A stretch of 12,837 bases of DNA from Nocardia sp. (lineage in GTDB: Bacteria; Actinomycetota; Actinomycetes; Mycobacteriales; Mycobacteriaceae): positions 1 to 12,837 of the forward strand of contig JAFMQT010000079.1 in assembly GCA_017354515.1 (NCBI GenBank), given 5' to 3'. Position 1 is the first letter of the stretch. Every line of letters starts with the position of its first letter. A program made the translations under genes and the position numbers. The notes beneath the pieces were generated by a model. That model did not search any database, had not been told where the DNA came from, and worked only from the letters and a program-made list of their open reading frames with translations. Below, piece by piece: positions 12,452 to 12,837 of this stretch.

Positions 12452-12837
12452 TCACGAGCCGTTGATGGTGAAGCAGGTCTTGCAGAAGTCCTCGCCGAAT
12501 TCGGTGAGCCGCAAGCTCTTCCGCACGATCTTGGGCACCCGGCCGGCCTGTTTGAGCGCGGTTTCCACGATCGGCTGCACCTCGAGCACCATATAGCGGC
12601 TCAACACGACCGGATCGTCGGAGGTGGTCAGCAAACCCAGCCGGTTCAGGTTGATCAGGTACAGCCGGGACCGATCCGCGTACCGCACCCCGGCCTGTTC
12701 GGGCACCGAGGTCAGATCGCCGGCGACCAATTCGGCGCCGATCCCCAGTGGCCGGTTGGTGCGCACGTCCACCGACGGCTGCGGGCCGTTGATCGCCATG
12801 AACCGCAGGATGCGGGCCTCGTCGGAGGACAGCTGGT
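12452..12837 (-). CDS. Abi-alpha (DUF4393)-family-like protein, C-terminal part (start off the right edge)
   Basis: The reading frame is open to the right edge: before the ATG at 12799 it reads LSSDEARILRF, so that ATG is internal and the gene continues outside the window. The visible 127 residues contain DEARILRF, GPQPSVDVRT, GIGAELVAGD, a segment YLINLNRLGLL and the ending LRLTEFGEDFCKTCF with a CxxC pair. This series matches what I recall of actinobacterial proteins annotated as Abi-alpha/DUF4393, named for a resemblance to abortive-infection proteins. I know of no demonstrated defence role for the actinobacterial members. The N-terminal part, where membrane or targeting elements might lie, cannot be seen. 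Confidence 0.75.
   Translation of the reverse strand, partial: QLSSDEARILRFMAINGPQPSVDVRTNRPLGIGAELVAGDLTSVPEQAGVRYADRSRLYLINLNRLGLLTTSDDPVVLSRYMVLEVQPIVETALKQAGRVPKIVRKSLRLTEFGEDFCKTCFTINGS

Noticed and set aside
12452..12799. A complete 115-residue protein starting at the ATG at 12799
   Set aside because: The frame continues upstream to the window edge with residues (LSSDEARILRF) that fit the same family, so the ATG is internal.
1..12837. tRNA, rRNA, CRISPR arrays, insertion sequences or integrase sites
   Set aside because: Reading the intergenic regions on both strands showed no cloverleaf, spaced-repeat array, transposase or terminal inverted repeats.

Overview
The window looks like chromosomal DNA from a mycolic-acid actinobacterium, most likely Nocardia or a close relative. 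The DNA is very GC-rich, several starts are GTG, and it carries an actinobacterial-type ergothioneine gene cluster. It also has a gene block (acyl-AMP ligase, then pth and rplY on the opposite strand) that recalls the pks16-pth-rplY order I remember from Mycobacterium tuberculosis. All identifications come from reading motifs and from remembered family sequences; no search was run.

Left part (1-4142, all minus strand): an ergothioneine operon in biosynthetic order, egtA (gamma-glutamylcysteine synthetase), egtB (sulfoxide synthase), egtC (amidohydrolase) and egtD (histidine methyltransferase, cut by the left window edge). egtB/egtC share 1 base (TGATG) and egtC/egtD share 4 (ATGA), so the last three genes are probably translationally coupled. 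EgtD makes hercynine, EgtA supplies gamma-Glu-Cys, EgtB joins the two oxidatively, and EgtC removes the glutamate. A PLP-dependent, EgtE-like C-S lyase candidate is transcribed divergently from egtA (4362-5579, plus) and could complete the pathway.

Middle part (5580-9861): a stand-alone fatty-acyl-AMP ligase resembling Pks16 (plus), an ADP-ribosylglycohydrolase (minus), then pth (peptidyl-tRNA hydrolase) and rplY (ribosomal protein bL25), both minus and probably one transcript from a promoter about 180 bases upstream of rplY.

Right part (10195-12837): prfC (release factor RF3, plus), a SnoaL/NTF2-like protein of unknown function (minus), and the C-terminal part of an Abi-alpha (DUF4393)-type protein (minus, start outside the window). 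pth, rplY and prfC all serve translation.

I see no mobile element, CRISPR array, tRNA or rRNA. The most interesting small-scale signals are an 18-bp tandem duplication that contains the egtA stop codon, a 15-bp tandem repeat extending the EgtC C-terminus, two operator-like inverted repeats (4280-4298 and 12411-12431), a triplicated 9-mer upstream of the acyl-AMP ligase, and an unusual EgtD motif. I found no convincing wholly new system.
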